A program made the translations under genes and the position numbers. The notes under the pieces are model-generated. The model was not told where the DNA came from. It did not search any database and saw nothing but the letters and a program-made list of their open reading frames with translations. DNA of 32,631 nt from an uncultured Flavonifractor sp. (GTDB lineage: Bacteria; Bacillota; Clostridia; Oscillospirales; Oscillospiraceae), in contig NZ_CALXFV010000012.1 of assembly GCF_944387675.1 (NCBI RefSeq), positions 1 to 32,631 of the forward strand. Reading direction: 5' to 3'. Below are positions 1 through 7,785 of this stretch, one piece after another. The first letter of the stretch is position 1, and the number at the start of each line of letters is the position of its first letter.

Positions 1-1550
1 TTGTACACCGCGTTTTTCACAATGGAGATGGAAAGCCCGGCGGAGATGTCCTCCACGCTGGCTCCGTCCTTCTGGGCCTGCTTTACGCTGGAGTTCATAA
101 ACACGGTACACCGGGAGCCCAGATTCACCGGGTGCCGGGCGAACAGGCCCAGCTTGGCGAAGTCGGCGATGGAGTAGCCCAGGGCCTTGGCAAAGGTCTC
201 GATAAAGGAGCCGCAGCCGGAGGAGCAGGCCTCGTTGAGCAGGATGGAGTCCACCGCGCCGTTGCGGATCTTGAAGCACTTCATGTCCTGGCCGCCGATG
301 TCAATGATGAAATCCACGTCGGGGTTGAAGTGGGCGGCGGCCTTGTAGTGGGCCACCGTCTCCACCAGGCCGGCGTCGCAGTTAAAGGCGTTTTTGATCA
401 GATCCTCCCCGTAGCCGGTGACTGCCGCGCCCTTGATGGTGATCCGCCCCTCGCACAGGGGGTAGAGTTCCCGCAGCTGCTCCAGGACAATGGCCACCGG
501 ATTGCCCTGATTGGAGTGGTAGTAGGTGTACAGCAGGCCCCCGTCCGCGGTGATGAGGGCCATTTTGGTGGTGGTGGAGCCGGCGTCAATGCCCAGCCAG
601 GCGTCGCCCCGGTAGGTATGAATGTCGGCCTGGGGGGGCTGCATGGCGTTGTGCCGGGCGGTAAAGGCCTCATAGTCCGCCTTGTCGGCAAAGAGGGGGG
701 GCATGGTGTCCACCAGGCCCACATTGTCCACACTGCGCTCCAGCCGGTCCAGCACGTCGTCAAACAGCTGCTCCCCATAGTCGGAGGCGCACAGAGCGGC
801 GCCGATCCCGGCAAAGCAGTCCCCGTCCTCGGGGAAGATGGCGTGGTCGCTGTCCAGCTTCAGAGTTTCGATAAACCGCTGCCGCAGGCCCATGAGGAAG
901 TGGAGGGGTCCTCCCAGAAAGACGATTTTCCCCTTCAGCTCCCGGCCCTGGGTCAGGCCGGCCACCGTCTGGTCCACCACCGCCTGGAAGATGGAGGCGG
1001 CCACGTCCTCCTTCCGCCCCCCCTGGTTGAGGATGGGCTGGATGTCGCTCTTGGCGAACACACCGCAGCGGGAGGCGATGGGGTAGATCTTCTCGTGGTG
1101 CAGGCTCAGCTCGTCCAGCTCGTTTACCGTCACGTTCATCAGGGTGGCCATCTGGTCGATGAAGGCGCCGGTGCCGCCGGCGCAGGAGCCGTTCATCCGC
1201 TCCTCCAGGGCGCCGCCGAAGAAGATGATCTTGGCATCCTCGCCTCCCAGTTCGATCACCGCGTCGGTATCCGGTATGTACTGGTTGACGGCGGCGGCGG
1301 TGGCGTACACCTCCTGCACAAAGTCGATGTCCGCCGCCTTGGCCACCCCCAGGCCCGCCGAGCCGGTGATGACCATGCGCACCTGCTGGCCGGCCAGCCT
1401 GCCCTGAATGGAGCGCAGGGTCTCCGCCGCCCGCTCCCGGGCCTTGGAGTAGTGCCGCTCATAGGAGCGGAACAGCAGCTTGTTCTGTTCGTCCAGCACC
1501 ACGACCTTGACGGTGGTGGAGCCGATATCAATTCCAATCCGAAGGCTCAT
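1..1550 (-). CDS. Large acyl-CoA dehydratase activase (BadF/BadG/BcrA/BcrD ATPase family), C-terminus outside window
   Basis: Activases of this family use ATP to push one electron from a [4Fe-4S] cluster into 2-hydroxyacyl-CoA or benzoyl-CoA type dehydratases/reductases. About 516 residues are visible, and the gene runs off the left edge with the frame open. There are two tandem ASKHA ATPase modules. The first starts at residue 1 with the phosphate loop [11 protein letters not shown], then has ELGGEDAKI, a cluster cysteine in [10 protein letters not shown] and a second in [11 protein letters not shown]. The second starts near residue 317 with [10 protein letters not shown], then has [19 protein letters not shown] and [11 protein letters not shown]. 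Small activases (HgdC type) have one module of about 260 residues, so this is the large two-module form, usually well over 1,000 residues. The start is the ATG at 1548-1550, preceded by a GGGTGA-like ribosome site. It has its own promoter behind the malQ terminator. The dehydratase partner is not in view, so the substrate is unknown. Confidence 0.9.
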   Translation of the reverse strand, partial: MSLRIGIDIGSTTVKVVVLDEQNKLLFRSYERHYSKARERAAETLRSIQGRLAGQQVRMVITGSAGLGVAKAADIDFVQEVYATAAAVNQYIPDTDAVIELGGEDAKIIFFGGALEERMNGSCAGGTGAFIDQMATLMNVTVNELDELSLHHEKIYPIASRCGVFAKSDIQPILNQGGRKEDVAASIFQAVVDQTVAGLTQGRELKGKIVFLGGPLHFLMGLRQRFIETLKLDSDHAIFPEDGDCFAGIGAALCASDYGEQLFDDVLDRLERSVDNVGLVDTMPPLFADKADYEAFTARHNAMQPPQADIHTYRGDAWLGIDAGSTTTKMALITADGGLLYTYYHSNQGNPVAIVLEQLRELYPLCEGRITIKGAAVTGYGEDLIKNAFNCDAGLVETVAHYKAAAHFNPDVDFIIDIGGQDMKCFKIRNGAVDSILLNEACSSGCGSFIETFAKALGYSIADFAKLGLFARHPVNLGSRCTVFMNSSVKQAQKDGASVEDISAGLSISIVKNAVY

Positions 1551-1593
1551 ACATTCACCCGTTTACCTTTTTAATAAGAATTTCGTATTCACC

Positions 1594-1622
1594 ATAATAT
1601 AACAAAGTTCTGCAATTTACAA
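1594..1622 (-). promoter_or_regulatory. Candidate promoter for the activase gene
   Basis: On the minus strand, TTGTAA (1622-1617) is followed after 17 bp by TATTAT (1599-1594), in an AT-rich stretch between the malQ terminator and the activase start. Read by eye as a sigma-A type promoter. Confidence 0.5.
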
Positions 1623-1656
1623 GTGCCAAGGCTTAATATGCAGGAAATTCCACCGG

Positions 1657-1690
1657 AAAAGGGGAGATACAGCATTTGCCGTATCTCCCC
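1657..1690 (-). terminator. Intrinsic terminator of malQ
   Basis: On the minus strand, GGGGAGATACGGCA pairs with TGCTGTATCTCCCC across a 2-nt loop, with one G-U pair, and is followed by TTTT. It begins 28 bp after the malQ stop codon. Confidence 0.8.
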
Positions 1691-1717
1691 GGGGACGCTT
1701 TTTGTGATATTTGACGG

Positions 1718-3196
1718 TTACCGGCGGTAGGTGCGGGTGATCTTGGCCAGCTTGCCGGACACGGAGGGGTTGAGGGCCTCGGCCCGTACCCGCCAGGACC
1801 AGTTGTGGGGTCCCATGGTGCCGGGGGTGTTGATCCGGGCGTCGCCCCCCAGGCCCAGCAGGTCCTGGAGGGGGGCGATGGCCAGGCGGCAGGGGGACAT
1901 CCAGGCCCCGCATACCGCGCCCCAGCCGAACCCCTCCTCCTCCCGCAGGCGCAGATAGTCGAAGGCGTAATCCCGCTCGGCGGGGCTGGCTTCGCTGAAC
2001 AGCCACTGGACAAAGGTGGGGGTGTCGTGGGTGCCGGTATAGATAACCGCCTCCTGGGGGCAGTTGTGGGGCAGGTAGGAGCTCTCCCCCACCGGGTCAA
2101 AGGCGTATACCAGCACCTTCATCCCCGGCAGGCCGCTCTGGGCGATGAACTCCAGCGCGTCGGCCTCCAGCGCCCCCAGATCCTCGGCGATGAGGGCGAG
2201 GCCGGACACGTTTTTCAGCGCGTCCAGCAGGCCGAAGCCCGGCCCCTCCTCCCAGTGGCCGGAGCGGGCGTCGGGCGCCCCCTTGGGAATGGACCAATAG
2301 GTGTGGAAAGCCCGGAAGTGGTCGATGCGCACCACGTCGTACAGCCGGGCCATGTGACTGCCCCGCCGCTTCCACCAGGCAAAGTCGGTCTTTTTGTGGT
2401 AGTCCCAGTCGTAGAGGGGGTTGCCCCAGTGCTGCCCCAGGTCGGTGAAGGCATCCGGGGGGACACCGGCCACGGCGGAGGGGGTCATATCCTCCTCCAG
2501 CTGGAACAGCTCCGGCTCGCTCCACACCTCGGCGCTGTCGGGGGAGACGTAGATGGGCAGGTCCCCGATGATGGAGATGCCCTTGGAGTTGGCGTAGGCC
2601 TTGACGGCGGTCCACTGCCGGAAAAAGAGCAGCTGCAAAAAGGCCTGGAACCGGCACTCCTCTGCCAGCTCGGTCCGATAGCGGGCCATGGCCTCCGGCT
2701 TGCGCAGCCGGGCCTCGTCGGGCCAGTCGGCCAGGGCCTTGCCGCCGAAGTGAGCGCGCAGGGCCAGGAACAGGGCGTAGTCGGGCAGCCAGTCCGCCTC
2801 GTCCGCCAGGAACTGGTCCAGCAAACCGTCATACCGCTGCCGCCCCCGCTCCCAGGCTCTGCGGAACAGGGGCATACGGCCCTGGTGGAGCCAGCCGTAG
2901 TCCACCCGGTCGGGGTTGTTCCACCGGGCGGAGTCCAGCTCCTCCCGGGTGAGCAGCCCCTCCTCCTGGAGCAGCTCCAGGTCCAGCAGCAGGGGATTAC
3001 CCGCGAAGGAAGAGGCGGACATGTAGGGGGAATCCCCGCCCCCCGGCGGCACCAGGGGAAGAATCTGCCAGAACTTCTGCTTTCCGTCGGACAGGAAATT
3101 GATGAATTGCCGGGCGGATTTGCCCAGGGTTCCAATCCCGTAGGGTCCGGGCAGGGAGAAGACGGGAAGGAGGATACCACTGGCTCTCGCTTGCAT
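1718..3196 (-). CDS. malQ: 4-alpha-glucanotransferase (amylomaltase), GH77
   Basis: This cytoplasmic enzyme moves maltosyl and longer glucan segments between 1,4-alpha-glucans, releasing glucose, in maltodextrin and glycogen metabolism. At 492 residues it matches the usual length of bacterial MalQ. The N-terminus has the family signature RASGILLPVFSLPGPYGIGTLG. The GH77 active-site blocks follow: VRIDHFRAFHTYWSIP with the nucleophile Asp, IAEDLGALEADA with the acid/base Glu-Asp region, and TGTHDTPTF with the third acidic residue. The start ATG at 3194-3196 has GGGAGG about 8 nt upstream. It lies downstream of clpC on the same strand but has its own promoter with a perfect TATAAT, and a terminator follows, so it is probably transcribed alone. 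No glycogen or maltose genes adjoin it in this window. Confidence 0.95.
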   Translation of the reverse strand: MQARASGILLPVFSLPGPYGIGTLGKSARQFINFLSDGKQKFWQILPLVPPGGGDSPYMSASSFAGNPLLLDLELLQEEGLLTREELDSARWNNPDRVDYGWLHQGRMPLFRRAWERGRQRYDGLLDQFLADEADWLPDYALFLALRAHFGGKALADWPDEARLRKPEAMARYRTELAEECRFQAFLQLLFFRQWTAVKAYANSKGISIIGDLPIYVSPDSAEVWSEPELFQLEEDMTPSAVAGVPPDAFTDLGQHWGNPLYDWDYHKKTDFAWWKRRGSHMARLYDVVRIDHFRAFHTYWSIPKGAPDARSGHWEEGPGFGLLDALKNVSGLALIAEDLGALEADALEFIAQSGLPGMKVLVYAFDPVGESSYLPHNCPQEAVIYTGTHDTPTFVQWLFSEASPAERDYAFDYLRLREEEGFGWGAVCGAWMSPCRLAIAPLQDLLGLGGDARINTPGTMGPHNWSWRVRAEALNPSVSGKLAKITRTYRR

Positions 3197-3233
3197 AAAC
3201 AGGCCTCCCAGATAAAGGATAAAGAACCCTTAC

Positions 3234-3262
3234 ATTATACCCCATTTTTCGCCCCGCCGCAA
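3234..3262 (-). promoter_or_regulatory. Candidate malQ promoter
   Basis: On the minus strand, TTGCGG (3262-3257) and TATAAT (3239-3234) are separated by 17 bp, within the 80-bp gap between clpC and malQ. The -10 box is a consensus match. A GC hairpin (CCCGCC/GGCGGG, about 3252-3269) without a following T-run overlaps the -35 side and may attenuate transcription from clpC. Confidence 0.6.
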
Positions 3263-3276
3263 GGGCGGGAAGGGGA

Positions 3277-5763
3277 CTACCCCACTTCCTCCCGCTCCGG
3301 GGCAGCCGGACCGGGCTGGAACCGGAGGCGCAGCCCGCCCTCCTCCAGGCAGACCAGGGCGGTGTCCCCCCGCCCCAGTCCGCCGCTGAGCAGGCCCTCT
3401 GCGGCGGGGTCCTCCACCCCGGCGCGGATGGTACGGCGGAGGGGGCGGGCACCGTAGCTGGGGTCAAAGCCCTGCCGGGCCAGCAGATCCAGAGCCTCCT
3501 CCGTCCAGGCGAGGGTGACCCCCAGGGCGGCCAGGCGGCTGCCCACCTGCTCCAGCATCCGCCGGGCGATGGCGCGGATCTCCGTGTGGCCCAGCTGGGT
3601 GAAGACGATGGTCTCGTCCAGCCGGTTGAGAAATTCCGGCCGGAAGACCTGCTTCAGATCCCGGGTGACGGCCTCCCGCAGCTCCTCCGGGGAGCGGGTC
3701 TGCCCGTCGGTCTGCCGGGCGGCGGAAAAGCCCAGCTGCCCGCCCCTGGTGGTGATGCGCTGGGCGCCCACGTTGGAGGTGAGGACCACGATGGCGTTTT
3801 TAAAGTCGGCCCTCCGGCCCTGGGCGTCGGTCACCACCCCGTCCTCCATCATTTGCAGCAGAATGCCCCAGATGTCCGGATGGGCCTTTTCGATCTCGTC
3901 AAAGAGCACCACGCAGTAGGGGCGGCGGCGTACCCGCTCGGTGAGCTGCCCGCCCTCCTCGTAACCCACATACCCCGGCGGGGAGCCGATGAGCCGGGAG
4001 ACGGCATGCTTTTCCATGTACTCAGACATGTCGAAGCGCAGCAGGGCCTCCTCACTGCCGAACAGGGCGTGGGCCAGGGCCTTGCACAGTTCGGTCTTGC
4101 CCACGCCGGTGGGACCCAGAAAGAGGAAGCAGCCGGTGGGCCGGCCCGGCTCCTTCAACCCCACCCGGCCCCGGCGCACCGCCCGGGCCACCGCCCGTAC
4201 CGCGTCCTGCTGGCCCACCACCCGACGGTGGAGGTCCTCCTCCAGCTGGAGCAGCCGCTGGCTCTCCGCCTGGGTGAGGGTGGTCACCGGAATGCCCGTC
4301 CAGCCGGATACCACTTCCGCCACGTCCTCCGCCTCCACCGAGCCGGTGTTCTGCCCCGAGCGCCACCTGGCCCGCTGCTGCTCCAGTTCCCGGCTGAAGT
4401 CCTCCTCCGCGTCCCGGAGCATGGCGGCTTTCTCAAAGTCCTGGTCCCGGATGGCCTCCTCCTTCTCCCGGCGGGTGCGGGCAGTGCGCTCCTCCAGGGC
4501 CTGGAGGTCGGGGGGCGCAGCCAGCCGCTGAATGCGTACCCGGGAGGCGGCCTCGTCCACCAGATCGATGGCCTTGTCCGGCAGCCGCCGGTCCCCGATA
4601 TAGCGCTGAGACAGGGAGATGGCGGCGTCGATGGCCTCATCGGTGATGGTGAGGCGGTGATGGGCCTCGTACCGGTCCCGCAGCCCCAGCAGAATGGCCC
4701 GGGCGGTGCTGCTGTCCGGCTCGCCCACCACCACCGGCTGGAACCGCCGCTCCAGGGCGGCGTCCTTTTCAATATATTTCCGGTACTCGTCGGTGGTGGT
4801 GGCCCCGATCACCTGCAGCTCCCCCCGGCCCAGGGCGGGCTTGATGATGTTGGCCGCGTCGATGGCACCCTCGGCGGAGCCGGCCCCCACGATGGTGTGC
4901 AGCTCGTCAATAAAGAGGATGATGCCCCCGGCCCGGCGCACCTCCGCCAGGATGCTCTTCACCCGCTCCTCAAATTCTCCCCGGTATTTGGTACCTGCCA
5001 CCATGGAGGACAGGTCCAGGGAGAGCAGCCGCTTGCCCTGCAAATCCTCCGGCACCTGCCCGGTGGCGATCCGCCAGGCCAGACCCTCAGCCACGGCGGT
5101 CTTGCCCACCCCCGGCTCGCCGATGAGGGCGGGGTTGTTTTTCTGCCGGCGGGCCAGGATCTGGATGGTGCGCCCGATTTCCCGGTCCCGCCCGATCACC
5201 GGGTCCAGCACCCCGCCGGCGGCCAGCCGGGTCAGGTCCCGGCAGAACTGGTCCAGCAGCTTGGTGTCTCCCCCGTACTCCCGCTCTCTGGGCCGTCCGG
5301 CCCCCCGGAAGGGGGAGGAGGAGGGGTCGCCCCCCATGGCGGCGGTGACGTCGGCCCGCAGCCGGCGGGGCTCGACCCCCATGCTGGCCAGCACCCGTAC
5401 CGCCACCCCGTCCCCCTCCCGCAGGATGCCCAGCAGCAGGTGCTCGGTTCCCACGTAGGGGTGGCCCAGCCGGGCGGCCTCGGTGAGGGAGAGCTCGATG
5501 ATCTTTTTGCATCTGGGGGAGAGCCCCTGGGAGGGGGCGGTACCGCCGTCGCCCGTCCCAACCAGGGCGGCGATGGCGTTTTTCAGGGCCTCCGGTTCCA
5601 GGCCCGCGGCCAGCAGCACCTTGGCTGCCACGCCGCTGCCCTCCCGGCTCAGTCCCAGCAGCAGGTGTTCGCTGCCCACGTAGCCGTGACCCAGCTCGGC
5701 GGAGCACTGCTGGGCCAGCCGCAGGGCGGTCTGCGCCCGCTGGGTGAATCGAGTGTCATTCAT
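3277..5763 (-). CDS. clpC: ClpC-type AAA+ protease ATPase
   Basis: ClpC hexamers unfold proteins and feed them to ClpP; in Firmicutes they also need adaptors such as McsB or MecA. The chosen start gives 828 residues, close to B. subtilis ClpC. Order: Clp N-domain with two repeats, each with a GSEHLLLGL/GTEHLLLGI block (about 1-150); AAA1 with GEPGVGKT near residue 213 and FIDELHTIVGAG; a UVR-type middle motif (KEEAIRDQDFEKAAMLRD, near 435); AAA2 with GPTGVGKT near 550 and LFDEIEKAHPDI; then the ClpB-type D2 small domain. The UVR motif separates it from ClpA, ClpB and ClpE. The ATG at 5761-5763 is preferred over an in-frame ATG 75 nt upstream because GGGAG sits just before it and homology begins there. 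Unlike the classic ctsR-mcsA-mcsB-clpC operon, no such partners adjoin it. Confidence 0.95.
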   Translation of the reverse strand: MNDTRFTQRAQTALRLAQQCSAELGHGYVGSEHLLLGLSREGSGVAAKVLLAAGLEPEALKNAIAALVGTGDGGTAPSQGLSPRCKKIIELSLTEAARLGHPYVGTEHLLLGILREGDGVAVRVLASMGVEPRRLRADVTAAMGGDPSSSPFRGAGRPREREYGGDTKLLDQFCRDLTRLAAGGVLDPVIGRDREIGRTIQILARRQKNNPALIGEPGVGKTAVAEGLAWRIATGQVPEDLQGKRLLSLDLSSMVAGTKYRGEFEERVKSILAEVRRAGGIILFIDELHTIVGAGSAEGAIDAANIIKPALGRGELQVIGATTTDEYRKYIEKDAALERRFQPVVVGEPDSSTARAILLGLRDRYEAHHRLTITDEAIDAAISLSQRYIGDRRLPDKAIDLVDEAASRVRIQRLAAPPDLQALEERTARTRREKEEAIRDQDFEKAAMLRDAEEDFSRELEQQRARWRSGQNTGSVEAEDVAEVVSGWTGIPVTTLTQAESQRLLQLEEDLHRRVVGQQDAVRAVARAVRRGRVGLKEPGRPTGCFLFLGPTGVGKTELCKALAHALFGSEEALLRFDMSEYMEKHAVSRLIGSPPGYVGYEEGGQLTERVRRRPYCVVLFDEIEKAHPDIWGILLQMMEDGVVTDAQGRRADFKNAIVVLTSNVGAQRITTRGGQLGFSAARQTDGQTRSPEELREAVTRDLKQVFRPEFLNRLDETIVFTQLGHTEIRAIARRMLEQVGSRLAALGVTLAWTEEALDLLARQGFDPSYGARPLRRTIRAGVEDPAAEGLLSGGLGRGDTALVCLEEGGLRLRFQPGPAAPEREEVG

Positions 5764-5947
5764 GGCCGTCTCCCGCCTGTTTTTCCCCCAAAACAGGGGC
5801 TTCTTCTGCCGCTTGACAGGTTTCATGCGCTGTTGCACGCCCTTTCGCTTTGGTTCTCTCCTGGTGCGCGCCGCTGCACGGCGCCCCCTCCAGTTCCGGG
5901 GTCAGGCTCCCGGCGGCCTGCATATGAAACGGAGATGGATGGTCCAT
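5756..5947 (-). CDS. Possible 63-residue small protein or leader peptide overlapping the clpC start
   Basis: This short open frame lies inside the clpC leader. Its ATG (5947-5945) follows a perfect AAAGGAGG (5966-5959) at 11 nt, a stronger ribosome site than clpC's own. Its stop TGA (5758-5756) overlaps the first codons of clpC by 8 nt, as in translational coupling. The product is hydrophilic, rich in Ala, Gly, Glu, Lys and His, with two cysteines and no recognisable domain or membrane segment. An ATG 81 nt further upstream also opens the frame but sits on the suspected promoter. It could be a real small protein, a coupling leader, or chance in GC-rich DNA. Confidence 0.35.
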   Translation of the reverse strand: MDHPSPFHMQAAGSLTPELEGAPCSGAHQERTKAKGRATAHETCQAAEEAPVLGEKQAGDGHE

Positions 5948-6018
5948 GGATGCCCGCGCCTCCTTTGGAGTGTCTTCTAGTTTTTCCCGCTGAGAAAAAA
6001 TATACCCACCTCCGGCGC

Positions 6019-6027
6019 ATTTTAGCA
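6019..6027 (-). promoter_or_regulatory. Candidate extended -10 promoter for the clpC transcript
   Basis: The minus strand reads TGCTAAAAT, an extended -10 element with no convincing -35. Transcription would begin near 6012, leaving a leader of about 250 nt before clpC that contains the small frame at 5756-5947. It overlaps the divergent promoter for the ferredoxin gene. Confidence 0.35.
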
Positions 6028-6055
6028 TTGCATTTTCAAAAAGTTATGATACAAT
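6028..6055 (+). promoter_or_regulatory. Candidate ferredoxin promoter
   Basis: TTGCAT (6028-6033) and TACAAT (6050-6055) with a 16-bp spacer, about 34 bp before the ferredoxin start. Confidence 0.5.
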
Positions 6056-6088
6056 AGCGTTAGCTTTAGAGTTTGGAGGTGTATTCCA

Positions 6089-6259
6089 ATGGCCTATGTC
6101 ATCAGCGACTCCTGCGTGAGCTGCGGTGCTTGCGAGGGCGCTTGCCCCGTGGGCGCTATCTCCCAGGGCGACGATCACTACGTCATCGACGCCGGCTCCT
6201 GCATCGATTGCGGCAGCTGCGCCGACACCTGCCCCACGGGTGCGATTTCCCAGGGCTAA
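6089..6259 (+). CDS. 2[4Fe-4S] clostridial-type ferredoxin
   Basis: A 56-residue soluble low-potential electron carrier. Two CxxCxxCxxxCP motifs, CVSCGACEGACP and CIDCGSCADTCP, supply the eight cysteines for two [4Fe-4S] clusters with the pseudo-twofold symmetry typical of clostridial ferredoxins. The length equals the classic 55-56 residue form. The ATG has GGAGGT at 6075-6080, 8 nt upstream, and a promoter in front. A strong terminator follows, so it is a single-gene unit. Clostridial ferredoxins serve pyruvate:ferredoxin oxidoreductase, hydrogenase and Rnf. They could also supply dehydratase activases like the one at the left edge, but no specific partner can be assigned. Confidence 0.95.
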   Translation: MAYVISDSCVSCGACEGACPVGAISQGDDHYVIDAGSCIDCGSCADTCPTGAISQG

Positions 6260-6275
6260 TTTGGTGCATACAGTG

Positions 6276-6313
6276 AAAAACAGCGGCACACCGCAAGGGG
6301 TGCCGCTGTTTTT
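6276..6313 (+). terminator. Terminator after the ferredoxin gene
   Basis: AAAAACAGCGGCAC pairs perfectly with GTGCCGCTGTTTTT around a 10-nt loop. The A-run and T-run on either side would let it work in both directions. It ends 23 bp before the brnQ start. Confidence 0.9.
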
Positions 6314-6336
6314 AATCGGAATCAGGAGGTGGCGAG

Positions 6337-7629
6337 ATGCAGCTGCGGGGCAAGAACCTGCTGTTGGTGGGCTTTACTCTGTTCTCCATGTTTTTCGGGG
6401 CCGGCAACCTGATCTTTCCCCCCGGCATTGCGGCCAAGGCCGGCGTCATGACCTGGCCGGCGGTGGCTGGCCTGGCGGTGAGCGCGGTGGGGCTGCCGGT
6501 GCTGGGCGTGGTGGCGGTGGCCCGCTCCGGCGGGCTGGATACCCTGGGCGGGCGGGTCCATCCCCTGTTTGCCCGGGCCTTCACCATCGCCGCCTATCTG
6601 GCCATCGGCCCCTGCCTGGCCATTCCCCGTACTGCCACCACCTCCTTTGAGATGGCGGTGCCGCCCTTTGTGGGGGCGGAGGCGCCCATCTCCCTCTTCC
6701 GGCTGGTCTACTCCCTGGTGTTCTTTGCCGCCGCACTGTGGATCGCCCTGCGGCCGGAGAAGCTCACCGACCGGCTGGGCAAGGTGCTCTGCCCCATTCT
6801 GGTGGCCCTCATCGTTTTTACCTTTGCCGGCTGCCTGCTCAACCCGCTGGAGGGGTACGGTCCGGCCTCGGGCAGCTACGTGACCCATCCGGTGATTCAG
6901 GGCTTTGTGGAGGGGTATCAGACCATGGACACCATCGCCGCGCTGGCCTTCGGCATAGTCATTGCCGTGAACATCCGGGCCAGGGGCGTGGAGGAGCAGG
7001 GCGCCGTGGTAAGGGGTACCATCCGCGCCGGGGTGATCGCCGGCGGAATGCTGCTGATCGTCTACTGCATGCTGGCCCACATCGGCGCTTTGTCCGCCGG
7101 GGCGGTGCCTGACCCCACCGACGGCGCCCAGGCGCTGACCAATGTGGTGGGGCTGCTTTTCGGCACCTGGGGCAGCGTGCTGCTGGCGGGCATCTTCGTC
7201 ATCGCCTGCTTCAACGTGTGCGTGGGGCTGATCAGCTCCTGCGGGGAGTATTTTTGCTCCATCTGTCCCAGACTGAGCTACCGCAGCTGGGCGGTGCTGT
7301 TTGCGGTGGTGAGCATGGTGATCTCCAACGCGGGCCTGACCCAGATCATCTCGGTATCCGCCCCGGTGCTGGGTATCCTGTACCCCATGGCTATTGTCCT
7401 CATCGCCCTGTCCTTCTTCCAGCGCTGGCTGGCGGGGAAGCGGTGGGTCTATCCCCTGGGGGTGCTGTTTGCCGGCGTGTTCAGCGTGCTGGACGCCTTG
7501 AAGGCCGTTGTCCCGCCTCTGGGCGTGCTGGACGCCCTCCCCCTGACCCAGGCTGGGCTGGGCTGGCTGCTGCCGGCGGGCGCCGGTGTGGTGCTGGGCC
7601 TGCTGCTGCCCGGGAGAACGCAGCCCTGA
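6337..7629 (+). CDS. brnQ: Branched-chain amino-acid carrier, LIVCS family
   Basis: An integral membrane symporter that takes up leucine, isoleucine and valine with Na+ or H+. The 430 residues match the family (about 430-450). The N-terminus shows the hallmark GFTLFSMFFGAGNLIFPP, followed by about twelve hydrophobic segments and the conserved AIPRTATTSFE. The ATG follows AGGAGGT at a good distance. The gene lies between two terminators, and no amino-acid biosynthesis genes adjoin it. No separate promoter or T-box leader was seen in the 23-bp gap after the ferredoxin terminator, so expression may rely on read-through. Confidence 0.93.
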   Translation: MQLRGKNLLLVGFTLFSMFFGAGNLIFPPGIAAKAGVMTWPAVAGLAVSAVGLPVLGVVAVARSGGLDTLGGRVHPLFARAFTIAAYLAIGPCLAIPRTATTSFEMAVPPFVGAEAPISLFRLVYSLVFFAAALWIALRPEKLTDRLGKVLCPILVALIVFTFAGCLLNPLEGYGPASGSYVTHPVIQGFVEGYQTMDTIAALAFGIVIAVNIRARGVEEQGAVVRGTIRAGVIAGGMLLIVYCMLAHIGALSAGAVPDPTDGAQALTNVVGLLFGTWGSVLLAGIFVIACFNVCVGLISSCGEYFCSICPRLSYRSWAVLFAVVSMVISNAGLTQIISVSAPVLGILYPMAIVLIALSFFQRWLAGKRWVYPLGVLFAGVFSVLDALKAVVPPLGVLDALPLTQAGLGWLLPAGAGVVLGLLLPGRTQP

Positions 7630-7640
7630 CCTGAAACCTG

Positions 7641-7677
7641 TCCGCGGACCGGCTCTGCCGGTCCGCGGAATTTTTTT
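7641..7677 (+). terminator. brnQ terminator
   Basis: A perfect 12-bp stem, CCGCGGACCGGC with GCCGGTCCGCGG and a 3-nt loop, followed by AA and seven T. Confidence 0.95.
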
Positions 7678-7702
7678 GCCTGCCGGGCGGGGAAGATAAT
7701 GT

Positions 7703-7731
7703 TTGTGGGTAAGGGAATGATCTGGTATAAT
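7703..7731 (+). promoter_or_regulatory. Promoter of the galactose-sensor operon
   Basis: TTGTGG (7703-7708), a 17-bp spacer, and TATAAT (7726-7731) preceded by TGG, giving an extended consensus -10. It lies just after the brnQ terminator. Its start point near 7738 falls after the upstream in-frame ATG at 7699, which supports translation starting at 7786. Confidence 0.75.
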
Positions 7732-7785
7732 GGGGAAAAAACGGTGCGGCCCCACCGGGCGGGGCAGGGAAAGGACGGTGCCGCG

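Noticed and set aside
5838-5838. Upstream ATG as the clpC start (853-residue form)
   Set aside because: The extra 25 residues are basic and unlike Clp N-domains; the ATG at 5763 has a ribosome site and begins the family homology.
3586-6057. 823-residue open frame on the plus strand opposite clpC
   Set aside because: Shadow of clpC in GC-rich DNA: Gly/Pro/His/Val-rich, no domain, no ribosome site, while clpC is unmistakable.
5764-6060. CtsR or CIRCE heat-shock operator upstream of clpC
   Set aside because: No GGTCAAA direct repeat and no TTAGCACTC-N9-GAGTGCTAA match found by eye on either strand.
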